From contig NZ_JAUSUW010000001.1 in NCBI RefSeq assembly GCF_030814435.1, positions 1 to 64,000 on the forward strand: a DNA stretch of 64,000 nucleotides. The letters are read 5' to 3'. The notes under the pieces are model-generated. The model was not told the DNA's origin, did not search any database, and saw nothing but the letters and a program-made list of their open reading frames with translations. A program made the position numbers and the translations under genes. The DNA comes from Peteryoungia aggregata LMG 23059. Its GTDB lineage: Bacteria > Pseudomonadota > Alphaproteobacteria > Rhizobiales > Rhizobiaceae. Positions 1 to 8,485 of the stretch are shown here, piece by piece; within the stretch, counting starts at the first letter, position 1, and each line of letters starts with the position of its first letter.

Positions 1-80
1 CCGGCCCGCGCTGGCGCTCGGCGGCCCGGCCCCCCCGGCCCCCGGCGGCGGGCCCGGCCGCCGCCCGCGCCCCCCCCCCT
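1..80. other. Near-pure G/C low-complexity stretch at the window edge
   Basis: Only three of the first 80 bases are A or T, and there are long C runs, including one immediately before position 80. No neighbouring sequence resembles this. It ends abruptly just before the stop codon of the first gene. The likeliest reading is a low-quality contig end or sequencing artefact rather than biology. Confidence 0.6.
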
Positions 81-94
81 ATGTCGACAGCCTT

Positions 95-1078
95 CTACCC
101 CCACAACCCACGCGGCGGCAGCGGCATCACCGCGCCGTCATAGGCAATCGCTGGCTCGCGATCCCGCGCCAGAAGCAGCGGACCGTCGAGATCGACAAAG
201 GCAGCCCCCTGCCCGATCAGAAAGGCCGGCGCCATGGCAAGCGAGGTGCCGACCATGCAGCCGATCATGATCTCGAAACCGGCTTCAACAGCCGCATCCC
301 GCATAGCAAGCGCTTCCGTCAGCCCGCCGGTCTTGTCGAGCTTGATGTTGACCGCATCATACTTGCCCTTCAGGCCGCCAAGCGAGGCCGCGTCATGGCA
401 GCTTTCGTCGGCACAGACGGGCAGGACACGATCGAGGCCGAGAAGAGCATCATCAGAACCCGCCGGAAACGGCTGCTCGACGAGCTTCACCCCGAGATCG
501 AGAAAGACAGGCGCCAGCGCCTTGTACTGCTCGAGGCTCCAGCCCTCATTGGCATCGACGATGATGGCAGACGTCGGCGCACCCGCCCTGACAGCCCGGA
601 TGCGCTCGACATCCCCCTCACCGCCGAGCTTGACCTTCAGAAGTGGCCGCGAGGCTTCATTCTCCGCCGCCGCCTGCATGCTCTCAGGCGTGCCGAGCGA
701 CAGCGTGTAGGTCACGGACAACGGCTTTGGCTCTGGTAACCCAAGAAGTTGCCAGACCGGCTTGCCTGCCCGCTTGGCCTCCAGATCCCAGAAAGCGCAG
801 TCCAGCGCATTGCGCGCAGCGCCCGGCTTCAGCCGGCTCTGCAGCCCTGCCCGGTCGAGCCCATCAGCCACCTCAGGCACCAGCGCCTTGAGCACCTCGA
901 CCACGCTCTCCACCGTCTCGCCATAACGTGCATAGGGCACGCATTCGCCCTGGCCCGCATGCACGCCATCCGTCAGCCGCACGGTGACCACCTTCGCCTC
1001 GGTCTTCGACCCGCGCGAAATCGTGAAGGTTCCCGCAATCGGGAAGCTTTCCGGCGTGACGGTCATATGGACGGGCAT
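95..1078 (-). CDS. Dipeptide epimerase (L-Ala-D/L-Glu epimerase type, enolase superfamily)
   Basis: 327 aa. Members of this family racemise the second residue of dipeptides such as L-Ala-D-Glu released during murein recycling in the cytoplasm. The capping domain is about residues 1-115 and the barrel follows. The enolase-superfamily residues are visible: the KxK pair K148/K150, metal ligands D175 (VDAN), E201 (EQP) and D224 (ADES), the second base K247 (IKLDK), and the DxD at D296/D298 that grips the dipeptide amino group. The ATG at 1078 is chosen because AGGGAGG lies just upstream; the open frame runs further but has no ribosome site there. It is divergent from mnmA. The exact dipeptide specificity cannot be read from the sequence. 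Confidence 0.88.
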   Translation of the reverse strand: MPVHMTVTPESFPIAGTFTISRGSKTEAKVVTVRLTDGVHAGQGECVPYARYGETVESVVEVLKALVPEVADGLDRAGLQSRLKPGAARNALDCAFWDLEAKRAGKPVWQLLGLPEPKPLSVTYTLSLGTPESMQAAAENEASRPLLKVKLGGEGDVERIRAVRAGAPTSAIIVDANEGWSLEQYKALAPVFLDLGVKLVEQPFPAGSDDALLGLDRVLPVCADESCHDAASLGGLKGKYDAVNIKLDKTGGLTEALAMRDAAVEAGFEIMIGCMVGTSLAMAPAFLIGQGAAFVDLDGPLLLARDREPAIAYDGAVMPLPPRGLWG

Positions 1079-1259
1079 TCTCAAGACCTCCCTGCGGGCA
1101 ATCCCCGCGAATCGCTGCTCTTGCACGAAGAAGCAATCCTTTCTATATCCGTCAACTAAAGGACCGGTACCGGCAGCAGGTGAAAAACCCTGCAGAGCCT
1201 GGCCAAGATCGCCTGAAGCGGCGGGCTGAACGGTCGCATGAAGCACAGAGACGAAGCCC

Positions 1260-2456
1260 GTGAACACGCTGGATTTTGACAAGAGACCGGAAGATACGCG
1301 CGTTGTCGTCGCCATGTCGGGCGGCGTGGATTCCTCCGTCGTCGCCGGCATCCTGAAGCGCGAGGGTTATGACGTCCTCGGCATCACGCTGCAGCTCTAC
1401 GACCATGGCGCCGCCGTCCACCGCGCCGGCTCCTGCTGCGCCGGTCAGGACATCGACGATGCCCGCCGCGTCTGCGAAACGCTCGGCATCCCCCACTACG
1501 TGCTCGACTACGAACAGCGCTTCCGCGACACCGTGATCAACCCGTTCATGGAAAGCTATGTCGCCGGCGAAACGCCGATCCCCTGCGTTGCCTGCAACCA
1601 GACGGTCAAGTTCGCCGACCTTCTGGCGACCGCTCGGGAACTCGGCGCCGATGCGCTGGCGACCGGCCACTATATCCGCTCGAAGTCCGTGCCGCTGGCA
1701 AATGATCCCGGCCACCGCGCCCTCTTCCGTCCGATCGATAGCGAGCGCGACCAGAGCTATTTCCTCTTTGCCACGACGCAGGAGCAGATCGACTATCTGC
1801 GCTTCCCGCTCGGCGCCATGTCGAAGGCGGAAGTCCGCGTGCTTGCCGAAGACATGGGCCTCGTCGTTGCCCAGAAGGCCGACAGCCAGGACATCTGTTT
1901 CGTGCCCCAGGGCAAATATGCCGACGTGATCAACAAGCTGAAGCCGAATGCGGCTCTGGCTGGCGACATCGTGCATCTCGACGGCCGGGTACTCGGCAAT
2001 CACGAAGGCATCCTGCATTACACGATTGGCCAGCGGAAGGGTCTCGGCGTCGCCACCGGCGAGCCGCTCTATGTCATCTATCTCGATGCCCGCTCGCGCC
2101 GCGTCATTGTCGGCCCGAAGGAAGCGCTGGAAACCCACCGCGTCTATCTGCGCGACATCAACTGGCTGGGCGACCGGACGCTGGCGGAAGACGCAAGTGA
2201 CGGGATGCCATGCTTCGCCAAGGTGCGCTCCACCCGCCCGCCGACGCCGGCGGTGCTGCATGCCGACGAAAAGGGCGTCTATGTCGATCTCGAAATCGGC
2301 GAAGCCGGTGTGGCCCCCGGCCAGGCCTGCGTCCTCTATTCGGCACCGGGTGCGGACGCCCGCGTCTATGGCGGCGGCTTCATCGAGCGCTCGGAACGCT
2401 CCGGCACGGCCGAAAGCGCGCTGAAGGCGCTTCTCGCCAGCCCCGTGGCGGCTTGA
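1260..2456 (+). CDS. mnmA: tRNA-specific 2-thiouridylase MnmA
   Basis: 398 aa, starting at GTG. It transfers sulfur to C2 of the wobble uridine (s2U34) of Lys, Glu and Gln tRNAs, using ATP to adenylate the base. The PP-loop SGGVDS is at residues 20-25. The two catalytic cysteines are C112 (in CVACN) and C213 (in DICF), and the ATGHY motif follows in the N-terminal domain. The C-terminal half carries the TIGQRKGL segment and the beta-barrel typical of the family. The protein is slightly longer than the E. coli enzyme because of a short N-terminal extension. A tRNA gene follows about 160 bp downstream. Confidence 0.95.
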   Translation: MNTLDFDKRPEDTRVVVAMSGGVDSSVVAGILKREGYDVLGITLQLYDHGAAVHRAGSCCAGQDIDDARRVCETLGIPHYVLDYEQRFRDTVINPFMESYVAGETPIPCVACNQTVKFADLLATARELGADALATGHYIRSKSVPLANDPGHRALFRPIDSERDQSYFLFATTQEQIDYLRFPLGAMSKAEVRVLAEDMGLVVAQKADSQDICFVPQGKYADVINKLKPNAALAGDIVHLDGRVLGNHEGILHYTIGQRKGLGVATGEPLYVIYLDARSRRVIVGPKEALETHRVYLRDINWLGDRTLAEDASDGMPCFAKVRSTRPPTPAVLHADEKGVYVDLEIGEAGVAPGQACVLYSAPGADARVYGGGFIERSERSGTAESALKALLASPVAA

Positions 2457-2615
2457 GGCCAAGGCTTTCGGGCCGCTCTCAAGCTCCTCAGTCAAGCCGG
2501 TGGAAAGCCACGCTGTTTTTGGCCAAACCGCGCTTGACTTTGATCGGAGCCTCGCCTTATAAGCCGCCCATCGCTTCGGACGGCGACGGCCTCAGGGTCC
2601 AGATGTTCGATGTGT

Positions 2616-2692
2616 GGCGGGGTAGCTCAGGTGGTTAGAGCGTGGGATTCATAACCCCAAGGTCGGCGGTTCAAGTCCGCCCCCCGCTACCA
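2616..2692 (+). tRNA. tRNA-Met (CAT anticodon, elongator type)
   Basis: 77 nt with the CCA encoded at 2690-2692. The acceptor arm is 2616-2622 against 2682-2688, starting with a G-U pair. The D stem is GCTC/GAGC, the anticodon loop TTCATAA has CAT at 2650-2652, and the T arm is GGCGG/CCGCC around TTCAAGT. The anticodon stem ends in an A-C mismatch next to the loop. It lacks the three G-C pairs next to the anticodon loop that mark an initiator tRNA. CAT could also be a lysidine-modified isoleucine tRNA, but the stems fit rhizobial elongator tRNA-Met better. Confidence 0.93.
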
Positions 2693-2823
2693 AAAAACTC
2701 CAACTATATTTTGTAATTTCAAAGTATTTCGATCAGTGTCTAAGCCAAATCTGGCTGACATTGTTGTAACGGCATCTTATGCGCCCGTTGGATTGTGATG
2801 TGACGTAGCGCTGGCTGGATTGC

Positions 2824-3642
2824 TCAGCGATAAGTTGCTGCCGATTTCACGACCTCCACCCCACCAAACCCATGTTTGCTAAGAAACGCCTCCACCAAAG
2901 CTTGTGAGGTGTGGTTCTTTGGCCCGATGCAAACCTTACAAATCGGCTGCGGAACGATATCGGTCAATGTTAATGGCCGGTACGCGACAATCGCTGAACC
3001 CCGCGAACGAAATTGGGTACCCGGGTTTGATAAATCACTCCGAAGAATAAGGCGGCTCTCCCTTTCTTCAGAGAAGGCCGGATTTTTAATTAGATAGGGT
3101 ACGTCGTGCAGCATTATCGAAATAGGGCTGGCGCTCGAAACATCACCGCCAATTGATTCAATTATAGCACGCTCGACAGCATCAATCGTGTCTAGATCAA
3201 ACGCCAAGTGTTTCCAGTTTAGTGAGGCAAGCCGCTCGCGAATTAGCTCGATATGCTGATCAGAACTATAGAGCACCTTCTCAATTTTCGCCACGCCGTG
3301 TTCGCTCATGTAACCCATGCGAGAAAAGTAGTCTTCATTGAAGCCTATTGAAAATCCCGCAGCATCATCCGCGTAACCTCGCCACTGACTGAGCATATCG
3401 CCCTGATCTGACAAACAAAATCCGAATGTCTGAAATTTGCTCGAGATCGCGTCCACCTGTAAGGCGATGGTCGGCCATATTGAGTGCTCCTGCGGCGACT
3501 TAGAAGCTAGGCTCATGAGTAGCCTAGTCATCCAGCGCCCCTCTTCACTGTCGTTCGAAGCAGAAAGATCTGAAAGCCAGATAGAACGATTACTGATTAT
3601 GCTCCAGAACGCATGGCTATTGCAGTAATGAAATAGGGGCAT
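2824..3642 (-). CDS. DUF2971 family protein
   Basis: 272 aa. The family has no established biochemical role; members are scattered in accessory regions and are sometimes linked to defence or mobile islands. Family signatures visible are the N-terminal FHYCN segment, the LSQWRGYADDAAGFSIGF-type block in the first half and the FSEERESRLI block near residue 195. AGGAG lies seven bases before the ATG. Its base composition and codons are visibly more AT-rich than the flanking genes, and it starts the first gene region after a tRNA, where islands often integrate. No integrase or repeated tRNA end was seen. Horizontal acquisition is an inference. Confidence 0.75.
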   Translation of the reverse strand: MPLFHYCNSHAFWSIISNRSIWLSDLSASNDSEEGRWMTRLLMSLASKSPQEHSIWPTIALQVDAISSKFQTFGFCLSDQGDMLSQWRGYADDAAGFSIGFNEDYFSRMGYMSEHGVAKIEKVLYSSDQHIELIRERLASLNWKHLAFDLDTIDAVERAIIESIGGDVSSASPISIMLHDVPYLIKNPAFSEERESRLILRSDLSNPGTQFRSRGSAIVAYRPLTLTDIVPQPICKVCIGPKNHTSQALVEAFLSKHGFGGVEVVKSAATYR

Positions 3643-3681
3643 CTACCACTCCTAGTATTCCACGAACCTTTCTACAAACCC

Positions 3682-4323
3682 TCACCGCGCCGCCCAAACC
3701 AGCCCTCTCCGCACAATCTCCCGCATCTGCGGCACGTCGAACTCCGCCGCCTGGTGGCCGAGCGAGGAGTAGAACACCCTGCCCTGCCCGTGGCGGCGCT
3801 TCCACACCACCGGCATCTTATGCCCGTCAATCCAGGCATCATGCTCGCCGGTAAAGGTGGTCGTCGCCAGCACCTCGTTGTTGGGGTCGACATGCATGTA
3901 ATACTGCTCGGAGCGATATGGGAAATCGCCGATGCCTGTCACGAGCGGGTCCTCGGGCTTCACGATATTGACCGTGTAATCATAGATATTGCCGGGATGG
4001 GCGACCCATTGGCCGCCGATCATGTATTGATACTGCACGCAGTCGCGAAAGCTGTCGCCCGCCTGGCCGTGGAAGCCGCCGAGGCCGACGCCGCCGCGCA
4101 CGGCGAGCTCCAGGTTCTCGATCTCGGGCTTCTCGATCCTGGTCATCGTCGACATCGGCACTATCAGGCTGTAGTCGCGGATCGCGGGATCGGCAAAGGC
4201 CGCCGTGCCCGCTTCGACGCGGACGGAAAAGCCTTCCGCCTTGAGCATGTCGGAGACGATGGCCGCACATTGGTCGGGCTGGTGCCCGTCCCAGCCGCCC
4301 CAGCAAATCAGAACCTGACGCAT
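3682..4323 (-). CDS. ThuA-like domain protein (class I glutamine amidotransferase fold)
   Basis: 213 aa. The ThuA family was named from trehalose utilisation in rhizobia, but the biochemical role of most members is unclear. Visible features are the N-terminal strand ending in a WGGWDGHQ segment, the central GGVGLGGFHGQAGDSF block, and the C-terminal HGQGRVFYSSLGH block that is characteristic of the family. The ATG at 4323 is supported by GAGGAAA upstream; a longer open frame exists but runs into repeat-like DNA. It stands alone, with no trehalose transport genes around it, so the trehalose link is not supported by context. Confidence 0.82.
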   Translation of the reverse strand: MRQVLICWGGWDGHQPDQCAAIVSDMLKAEGFSVRVEAGTAAFADPAIRDYSLIVPMSTMTRIEKPEIENLELAVRGGVGLGGFHGQAGDSFRDCVQYQYMIGGQWVAHPGNIYDYTVNIVKPEDPLVTGIGDFPYRSEQYYMHVDPNNEVLATTTFTGEHDAWIDGHKMPVVWKRRHGQGRVFYSSLGHQAAEFDVPQMREIVRRGLVWAAR

Positions 4324-4350
4324 GTAAATTTCCTCGCAAGCCCCCGGCCG

Positions 4351-4485
4351 CTCCCCTGCCGGGAGCGGCAGACTGCGGGCAAAGCGATCCAAGGTCAACG
4401 GCGCGGCAGGCGAAGACTGCGCCGCCCTCGACAGGCATCCCCACCCCCCGATTGGGGGATGCGAGATCCGGGGGCGGTTAAAAAA
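4351..4485. repeat. Intergenic G/C-rich inverted repeats
   Basis: The gap between the ThuA-like gene and the lipoprotein gene holds a hairpin CCGCTCCC...GGGAGCGG near 4350-4370 and a second dyad near 4440-4475 built on CCCCC/GGGGG runs. They resemble degraded copies of rhizobial intergenic palindromes. A short A run follows near 4480. No clear terminator function can be assigned. Confidence 0.4.
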
Positions 4486-4539
4486 ACCTTTCGTTAAATT
4501 TTAATGAATAGAATGGTGGGCCTGTAGCGAGGTTTTGTC

Positions 4540-5124
4540 ATGCGTACCGCTCTTTACTCTGCCCTCGGCGTCATGCTGACGCTGTCGGCCTGCGCCAAGC
4601 CGCCATCCCAGACCCGCAATGCCTGCGCGATTTTCGAAGAGCGCGACGGGCTGTTCAACAACTGGCGCCGCGCCGCCGTCGCCGCCGAACGCGAATATGG
4701 CGTCCCCGTCCCCATCCTGATGGCGACCATCTATACGGAATCGAGTTTCCGCCATAACGCCAAGCCGCCGCGCAAATGGTATCTCGGCTTCATCCCCGGC
4801 AAGCGCGCCTCCTCGGCCTATGGCTATTCGCAGGCCCTCGACGGCACCTGGGAACGCTACCAGCGCGAAACCGGCCGCTGGGGTGCCCGCCGCACCGATT
4901 TCGCCGACGCCATCCGCTTCATTGGCTGGTATCACCGCGAGAGCGCGACGAAGGTCAATATTCCGCTCAACGACCCCTACAAGCTCTATCTCGCCTATCA
5001 CTCCGGCCACACCGGCTATCTGCGCGGCGCCTACAACAAGCGTCCGGAGGCTCTGCGGGGCGCCAAGCGGTTTACCGATATTACATATACTTACGCCCGA
5101 CAGTTGCAGCAGTGCCCGGGTTGA
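4540..5124 (+). CDS. Lytic transglycosylase (SLT-type) lipoprotein
   Basis: 194 aa. It is predicted to cleave glycosidic bonds of peptidoglycan from the periplasmic face of a membrane. The N-terminus is a lipoprotein signal with lipobox LSAC (C18). The SLT domain follows, with the catalytic glutamate E67 in the IYTESSF motif and the AYGYSQALDGTW segment that replaces the usual GLMQ block. The family is small compared with full-length Slt70 and consists of the lytic domain alone. A GAGG sits upstream of the ATG. It is the only gene between two repeat-bearing intergenic regions, so it is probably monocistronic. Confidence 0.85.
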   Translation: MRTALYSALGVMLTLSACAKPPSQTRNACAIFEERDGLFNNWRRAAVAAEREYGVPVPILMATIYTESSFRHNAKPPRKWYLGFIPGKRASSAYGYSQALDGTWERYQRETGRWGARRTDFADAIRFIGWYHRESATKVNIPLNDPYKLYLAYHSGHTGYLRGAYNKRPEALRGAKRFTDITYTYARQLQQCPG

Positions 5125-5173
5125 GGGTGGGGCTTTAGGTTCTTAGGCTGGCGGTTGACGTCGGCGGTTGCGA

Positions 5174-5353
5174 TACCCCCCTCTGCCCTGCCGGGCATCT
5201 CCCCCACACGGGGGGAGAACGGCGCGCGGCACCCTCTCCACATCCCACAACCGTTCTGCTCGTGGTTTCCGTCCTGCTGGTCAGGCGGCCACGGCGGTGG
5301 TGGCCACTCTCCCCCCGTGTGGGGGAGATGTCACGAAGTGACAGAGGGGGGTA
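5174..5353. repeat. Rhizobial intergenic palindromic element
   Basis: A ~45-bp left arm (5174-5218) and right arm (5308-5353) are imperfect inverted copies. Each begins or ends with a CCCCCCTCTG/CAGAGGGGGG block and carries CATCTCCCCCACAC or its complement. About 90 bp of less symmetrical DNA separates them. Elements of this look are common between genes in Rhizobiaceae. Transcription would fold the arms into a long hairpin that could act on the convergent genes. Confidence 0.7.
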
Positions 5354-5381
5354 CCCCGCGCACCAACGTCGACAGCCAAAG

Positions 5382-5413
5382 AAAAAACCTCCCCACCGTA
5401 ACCGATGGGGAGG
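5382..5413 (-). terminator. Rho-independent terminator of the Tim44-like gene
   Basis: On the minus strand an 8-bp stem CCTCCCCA/TGGGGAGG with a 10-nt loop is followed by six T. It lies 25 bp past the stop codon of the gene ending at 5439. Confidence 0.85.
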
Positions 5414-5438
5414 CTTCTTGCATTCAATGACCTAAGGA

Positions 5439-6443
5439 TCAGTTGGCGCTCTGGATCGCCGAGATCTGCCACTGCGTGTTCGGACGGCGGGCGAAGGTCC
5501 AGATCTCGACCGATTCGACCGGCGTGTTCGCATCACCCTCGACGACGTCTCCGCTCTGGCGGTCGACGACATAGTCGATCGCCTCGTAGCGCATCGCGAC
5601 AGTCGCGTATTCCATCTTGTCCTCGGCCCAGCTTTCGGCCACGTCGCCCTGGACGAGATGCACGTCGCGCACCTCGTTCTTGACGCCCTTGGTGGCGTTT
5701 TCACTCAGTTCCTCGGCCAGATAGGACATGGCTTCCGGCGTCGTGACGCGGCGCAGTGAACCATAGTCCTCGGCTGCATAGGCGCGCTGCATCTCCTGCA
5801 GCAGTTCCTCGAAGCGCTCGAGATCCTTCGGCGTGATGCCGAGTTCGTCGGGTTGACCGGACCGACGTGCCGAGGCCGCCGACGCCACACCGCCGCCAAG
5901 CTTCGGGATCTGGAAGCTCGGGCGAGCCTGATCACCGCTCTGGTTGTCACGCGCCATGCCGCCAAAGCCGCCGAAGCCCGGAGGATTGCCGGCGCCAGAC
6001 GTTGCAGCCTGACGATTGGCGAACATGCGCATCGCAAAGCGGATCAGGAAGAAGATCAACAGGCCCTGCAGCAAAAGACCGAGGAAGCCGAAGCCGCCGC
6101 CAAAGCCTGTGCCCATCATCATGCCGAACAGACCGCCGAGCAGCAGGCCGCCCATCAGACCGCCGGCCAGACCACCGAAGAGGCCACCGGGACGGGCTGC
6201 CTGATTGGCAGCGGTCGACGGGTTGGCGCCGGGCTGGTTGGTATTGGTGCGCGGGGTCATGGTCCGCTCGATCGGCGCTGCCGGCGTCGGTGCCGTCCGC
6301 GTTGCCGCCGGTGCGTCGAAGGTGCGCGTGCCACGGCTGCCGAGGCCGCCTGAGGCGCGACGCGCCTCGGCGAAATCGACGGCCACCAGCGTGACCATCA
6401 TGCCGAGCGCGAGTGTCGCGAATGTCTTTGCGTATTGCCGCAT
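5439..6443 (-). CDS. Tim44-like domain membrane protein
   Basis: 334 aa. The C-terminal third (about residues 205-333) looks like a Tim44/MBA1-type domain, which in mitochondria serves protein import; bacterial roles are not settled. The N-terminus is signal-like with a hydrophobic stretch to about residue 22 and AEA before residue 28. A Pro/Thr-rich linker follows, then a very Gly-rich hydrophobic segment (residues 86-116) and a membrane segment at about 118-138. This layout is typical of alphaproteobacterial Tim44-like proteins. A terminator follows the gene and no operon partner is adjacent. The sequence supports an inner-membrane anchor with the Tim44 domain outside the bilayer; its side is not certain. 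Confidence 0.83.
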   Translation of the reverse strand: MRQYAKTFATLALGMMVTLVAVDFAEARRASGGLGSRGTRTFDAPAATRTAPTPAAPIERTMTPRTNTNQPGANPSTAANQAARPGGLFGGLAGGLMGGLLLGGLFGMMMGTGFGGGFGFLGLLLQGLLIFFLIRFAMRMFANRQAATSGAGNPPGFGGFGGMARDNQSGDQARPSFQIPKLGGGVASAASARRSGQPDELGITPKDLERFEELLQEMQRAYAAEDYGSLRRVTTPEAMSYLAEELSENATKGVKNEVRDVHLVQGDVAESWAEDKMEYATVAMRYEAIDYVVDRQSGDVVEGDANTPVESVEIWTFARRPNTQWQISAIQSAN

Positions 6444-6675
6444 AGGTTTTTCCTGTCCTCCTCGAAACGAACTTTCCTGCCCCGTTGGGCTTGGGCCCCA
6501 TATGGAGAGAGCTCTCTTACATTTGAAGAGAGAGCGAGCCGATTTCCATTGAATTTCAAGTGATCGAATTCAGGCCTTGAGCCAAAGCTTGATCATCAGC
6601 CCGACGACGCATTGAGCGAGAAACGGCTAAGAAGCGACAAAATCAGATAACTTTGGTCAAGCTGGGCACCATCAG

Positions 6676-6711
6676 AAAAACGCAAACGGCGCGGATTTGA
6701 TCCCGCGCCGT
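6676..6711 (-). terminator. Terminator of serA
   Basis: A 9-bp perfect stem ACGGCGCGG/CCGCGCCGT with an 8-nt loop lies 30 bp after the serA stop on the minus strand. It is followed by a T-rich tail broken by a short GCG. Confidence 0.75.
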
Positions 6712-6741
6712 CCATGACTGGCAACAATTTCAGGACAAACG

Positions 6742-8337
6742 TCAGTCGACGTTGAAGACCAGCGGCTTGGCCTGCTTGATCGCCGGGTTGGCGCCCAACT
6801 GGTCGAGAACGGCCTGCTCGACGGGACCGTCGACATAAAGAAGCGCGATGGCATCGCCGCCTTCCTTGTCGCGACCGAGCTGGAAGTTGGCGATATTGAC
6901 CTTGGCATTGCCGAGCGTCGTGCCCATGAAGCCGATCATGCCGGGCACGTCGGTGTTGGAGATGTAGATCATGTTCTGACCGACATCGGCATCCATGTTG
7001 ATGCCCTTGATCTGGATGAAGCGCGGCTTGCCGTCGGAGAAGACCGTGCCGGCAACCGAGCGGGTCTGCTTCTCGGTGGTGACGGTGAGCTTGATATAGC
7101 CGTCATAGACGCCGGTCTTGTCGCGCTTCACTTCCGAAACGATGACGCCCTTTTCCTTGATCATGATCGGGGCCGAGACCATGTTGACATCGGCGACCTG
7201 CGGGCGGATGAGACCGGCGAGCAGCGCCGAGGTCAGCGCCTTGGTGTTCATGGTCGAGGTCACGCCGTCATAGAGGATCTCGATTTCCTTGATCGGGTTC
7301 TCGGTCATCTGGCCGGCAAACGAACCAAGGACATCCGCAAGACGGATGAACGGCTTCAGGATCGGTGCTTCCTCAGCCGTGATCGACGGCATATTGATGG
7401 CGTTGGAGACGGCACCCTTCATGAGATAGTCCGACATCTGCTCGGCGACCTGCAGAGCGACGTTTTCCTGGGCTTCCGTGGTCGAGGCGCCGAGATGCGG
7501 TGTGCAGACAACGTTCGGCAGGCCGAAGAGCGGGCTTTCGGTCGCGGGCTCGACTTCGAAGACGTCGAAGCCGGCACCGGCGACATGGCCGGACTTGATG
7601 GCGTCCGCAAGCGCTGCCTCATCGACCAGACCGCCGCGGGCGCAGTTGATGATGCGCACGCCGGGCTTCGTCTTGGCGATGTTCTCGCGGCCGAGGATAC
7701 CGCGCGTCTTGTCGGTCATCGGAACATGCAGGGTGATGAAGTCGGCCTTCTCCAGCAGTTCGTCGAGCTCGACCTTGGTCACGCCCATTTCCTGGGCGCG
7801 CTCGGTGGAGAGGAAGGGGTCGTATGCCAGCACATGCATGCCAAGGCCGATGGCCTTCTTGCAGACGATGCCGCCGATATTGCCGGCACCGATGACGCCG
7901 AGCGTCTTGCCGGTGATTTCGACACCCATGAACTTCGACTTTTCCCACTTGCCGGCCTGGGTCGAGGCATCGGCCTGCGGCAGCTGGCGGGCAACGGCAA
8001 ACATCAGGGCGATGGCGTGTTCTGCCGTCGTGATCGAATTGCCAAACGGCGTGTTCATCACGATGATGCCGCGCTTGGAGGCAGCCGGGATATCGACATT
8101 GTCGACGCCAATACCGGCGCGGCCGATGACCTTGAGGTTGGTCGCAGCCGCGATCAGCTTTTCCGTCGCCTTGGTGGCGGAGCGGATGGCCAGACCATCA
8201 TAGTTGCCGATGATTTCGGCGAGCTTTTCCTTGTCCTTGCCGAGCTTCGGCTGGAAATCAACTTCCACGCCGCGATCACGGAAGATCTGGACAGCGGTTT
8301 CCGAGAGTTCGTCGGATACGAGAACGCGAGGTGCCAT
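6742..8337 (-). CDS. serA: D-3-phosphoglycerate dehydrogenase SerA
   Basis: 531 aa. It oxidises 3-phosphoglycerate to 3-phosphohydroxypyruvate with NAD, the first step of serine synthesis. The nucleotide-binding glycine motif is at residues 150-155. The catalytic triad is R234 (NCARGG), E263 (EVEP) and H281 (TPHLG). The length is that of the long form with an intervening substrate-binding domain (about 320-450) and a C-terminal ACT domain (about 455-531). The ACT domain suggests serine feedback, though this is not certain for long-form enzymes. serC lies upstream on the same strand, separated by a repeat element rather than by a tight operon junction. Confidence 0.96.
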   Translation of the reverse strand: MAPRVLVSDELSETAVQIFRDRGVEVDFQPKLGKDKEKLAEIIGNYDGLAIRSATKATEKLIAAATNLKVIGRAGIGVDNVDIPAASKRGIIVMNTPFGNSITTAEHAIALMFAVARQLPQADASTQAGKWEKSKFMGVEITGKTLGVIGAGNIGGIVCKKAIGLGMHVLAYDPFLSTERAQEMGVTKVELDELLEKADFITLHVPMTDKTRGILGRENIAKTKPGVRIINCARGGLVDEAALADAIKSGHVAGAGFDVFEVEPATESPLFGLPNVVCTPHLGASTTEAQENVALQVAEQMSDYLMKGAVSNAINMPSITAEEAPILKPFIRLADVLGSFAGQMTENPIKEIEILYDGVTSTMNTKALTSALLAGLIRPQVADVNMVSAPIMIKEKGVIVSEVKRDKTGVYDGYIKLTVTTEKQTRSVAGTVFSDGKPRFIQIKGINMDADVGQNMIYISNTDVPGMIGFMGTTLGNAKVNIANFQLGRDKEGGDAIALLYVDGPVEQAVLDQLGANPAIKQAKPLVFNVD

Positions 8338-8379
8338 GGTATGGGCTCCTTAAAGGGGTTCAGACTGAAACCTTTCCGC

Positions 8380-8465
8380 CGTCATGCTCGGGCTTGTCCC
8401 GAGCATCTGCGACCGATCGGTCTTGGTGATGGGATCAGATCCTCGGCACAAGGCCGAGGATGACG
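8380..8465. repeat. Intergenic inverted repeat between serC and serA
   Basis: The left part reads CGTCATGCTCGGGCTTGTCC and continues to GAGCATCTGCG; the right part reads GATCCTCGGCACAAGGCCGA and ends GGATGACG. They form two nested dyads and match the style of a common alphaproteobacterial intergenic repeat. It sits in the serC-serA spacer and would be transcribed if the two genes are co-transcribed. Confidence 0.65.
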
Positions 8466-8485
8466 ATGTCATGCGGTGAAAAAGA

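Larger units (their letters stand above)
5125..5438. other. Gene-free stretch containing a long palindrome and a terminator
   Basis: This 314-bp gap lies between two convergent genes. It holds the rhizobial palindrome at 5174-5353 and the terminator at 5382-5413. No further coding sequence, tRNA or promoter was seen in it. Confidence 0.7.

Noticed and set aside
2670-3660. Integrated element with att sites flanking the DUF2971 gene
   Set aside because: No second copy of the tRNA 3' end was found after the gene; only CTACCA recurs near 3643. There is no integrase. The gene may still be acquired.
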